DNA of 5,925 nucleotides from JBOHBN01 sp050698355. GTDB lineage: Bacteria > Actinomycetota > Actinomycetes > Streptosporangiales > WHST01. How positions within the stretch are numbered: the first letter of the stretch is position 1; every line of letters starts with the position of its first letter. Below, piece after piece: positions 5,700-5,925 of the stretch. Position numbers and translations under genes: made by a program. Below the pieces are notes generated by a model. It saw nothing but the letters and a program-made list of their open reading frames with translations. It ran no database searches and had not been told where the DNA came from. The stretch is taken from positions 1-5,925 of the forward strand of contig JBOHBN010000214.1 in NCBI GenBank assembly GCA_050698355.1, given 5' to 3'.

Positions 5700-5749
5700 G
5701 AGATACGATGTTCCAAGTTTGCAGTTCGGTATTCTGAGACTAGTATCTC
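5700..5749. promoter_or_regulatory. Inverted repeats, candidate TetR operator region
   Basis: GAGATAC (5700-5706) and GTATCTC (5743-5749) are perfect 7-bp inverted arms 36 bp apart. Inside, GAGACTAGTATCTC (5736-5749) is a palindrome apart from a 2-base AT insertion. A third related element, TCGGTATTC (5726-5734), lies between. The stretch is visibly more A/T-rich than the flanking genes and overlaps the proposed promoter of the 5795 gene. This is what an autoregulated divergent TetR system would show; binding itself is inferred. Confidence 0.5.
5719..5746 (+). promoter_or_regulatory. Candidate promoter for the gene at 5795
   Basis: TTGCAG (5719-5724) and TAGTAT (5741-5746) are separated by 16 bp. 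The -10 matches TATAAT at four of six positions and the -35 matches TTGACA at three of six. Transcription would begin near 5753, leaving a leader of about 40 nt. The -10 lies within the candidate operator. Confidence 0.4.
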
Positions 5750-5780
5750 CGGTGTTCAGCCTAGCAGCCACGGATCACGC

Positions 5781-5787
5781 AAGGAGG
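5781..5787 (+). promoter_or_regulatory. Strong Shine-Dalgarno fixing the GTG start at 5795
   Basis: AAGGAGG is followed by 7 nt (CAACGAA) and then GTG 5795. It is the same perfect seven-base site as the one used by the divergent tetR gene. Confidence 0.8.
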
Positions 5788-5794
5788 CAACGAA

Positions 5795-5925
5795 GTGACC
5801 ACGCCAGACCAGCGAGCCGCACCAGCCGATGAGGAAGCGGCGGCCCCTGACCAGGCACCCGGAGCGCCGGGCCGCGACACCAGGCGCGAGCCGCCCGCGC
5901 GCGGCGGCGGGGCCGGGTGGACGCC
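5795..5925 (+). CDS. Unknown protein, N-terminal 43 residues only
   Basis: The frame opens at GTG 5795 and runs to the right edge with no stop, so only 43 codons are visible. They read as a polar, Ala/Pro/Gly-rich, mixed-charge tail: acidic at 12-14 (DEE), arginine-rich at 27-36, then GGG at 37-39 and GAGW near the edge. There is no signal peptide and no hydrophobic segment yet. A disordered tail of this kind commonly precedes the first helix of actinobacterial membrane transporters, and a transporter would be the usual partner of a divergent TetR gene, but that is only inference. The start is strong: perfect Shine-Dalgarno, promoter candidate and divergent regulator. The product is not recognised. 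Confidence 0.75.
   Translation, partial: MTTPDQRAAPADEEAAAPDQAPGAPGRDTRREPPARGGGAGWT

Noticed and set aside
4736..5701. Plus-strand open frame (321 codons) antisense to tetR
   Set aside because: It is a GC-driven shadow. The minus frame has a clear helix-turn-helix and a perfect Shine-Dalgarno; this one has no domain.
5681..5716. TTG at 5716 as the tetR start
   Set aside because: It would place the perfect AAGGAGG inside the coding sequence. TTG 5680 has that site at a good distance.
1..5925. tRNA, rRNA, CRISPR array, insertion sequence or attachment site
   Set aside because: I found no cloverleaf-like element, no regularly spaced repeats, no transposase or integrase frame, and no terminal repeats on either strand.

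Overview
The window comes from the chromosome of a high-GC actinobacterium. Four things point there: strongly G/C-biased third codon positions throughout, GTG and TTG starts next to ATG, an F420-type luciferase-like oxidoreductase, and a DUF2342 (zincin-like) protein of a typically actinobacterial type. Several genes also appear to start at the very 5' end of their transcript (leaderless), which is common in that phylum. The genus cannot be told from this sequence.

Layout, left to right. (1) 1-1136, minus: a DUF2342 zinc-metalloprotease-like gene whose 3' end lies outside the window. (2) 1225-1647, plus: moaE, the large subunit of molybdopterin synthase, divergent from gene 1 across 88 bp. 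(3) 1644-3137, minus: a 14-helix DHA2-type MFS exporter whose stop codon overlaps that of moaE. (4) 3138-3411: the largest non-coding gap (274 bp), holding a perfect 14-bp palindrome and promoter-like sites. (5) 3412-4392, plus: an F420-type luciferase-like oxidoreductase. (6) 4402-4755, minus: a small NTF2/SnoaL-like protein, convergent with gene 5 and separated by a compact hairpin cluster. (7) 4817-5680, minus: a long TetR-family regulator with a TTG start and a perfect Shine-Dalgarno. (8) 5795-5925, plus: the first 43 codons of an unknown gene divergent from tetR. No gene-free stretch exceeds 300 bases.

How the genes may work together. The DUF2342 gene and moaE look like chromosomal housekeeping genes. 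The MFS exporter and the LLM oxidoreductase are divergent and share the palindrome-bearing gap, so they could be co-regulated, but nothing here names a substrate. The TetR gene probably represses itself and the gene at 5795: inverted repeats overlap the best promoter candidate between them. The NTF2-like gene lies 61 bp downstream of tetR on the same strand and has no visible promoter of its own, so the two are probably co-transcribed.

I do not see a clearly novel system. The most distinctive signals are regulatory. Three genes share a TA(G/C)CGT hexamer exactly 6-7 nt before an ATG and lack a Shine-Dalgarno. A perfect CACGTG-centred palindrome lies in the MFS/LLM gap. A 15-bp inverted repeat has two convergent stop codons as its ends.
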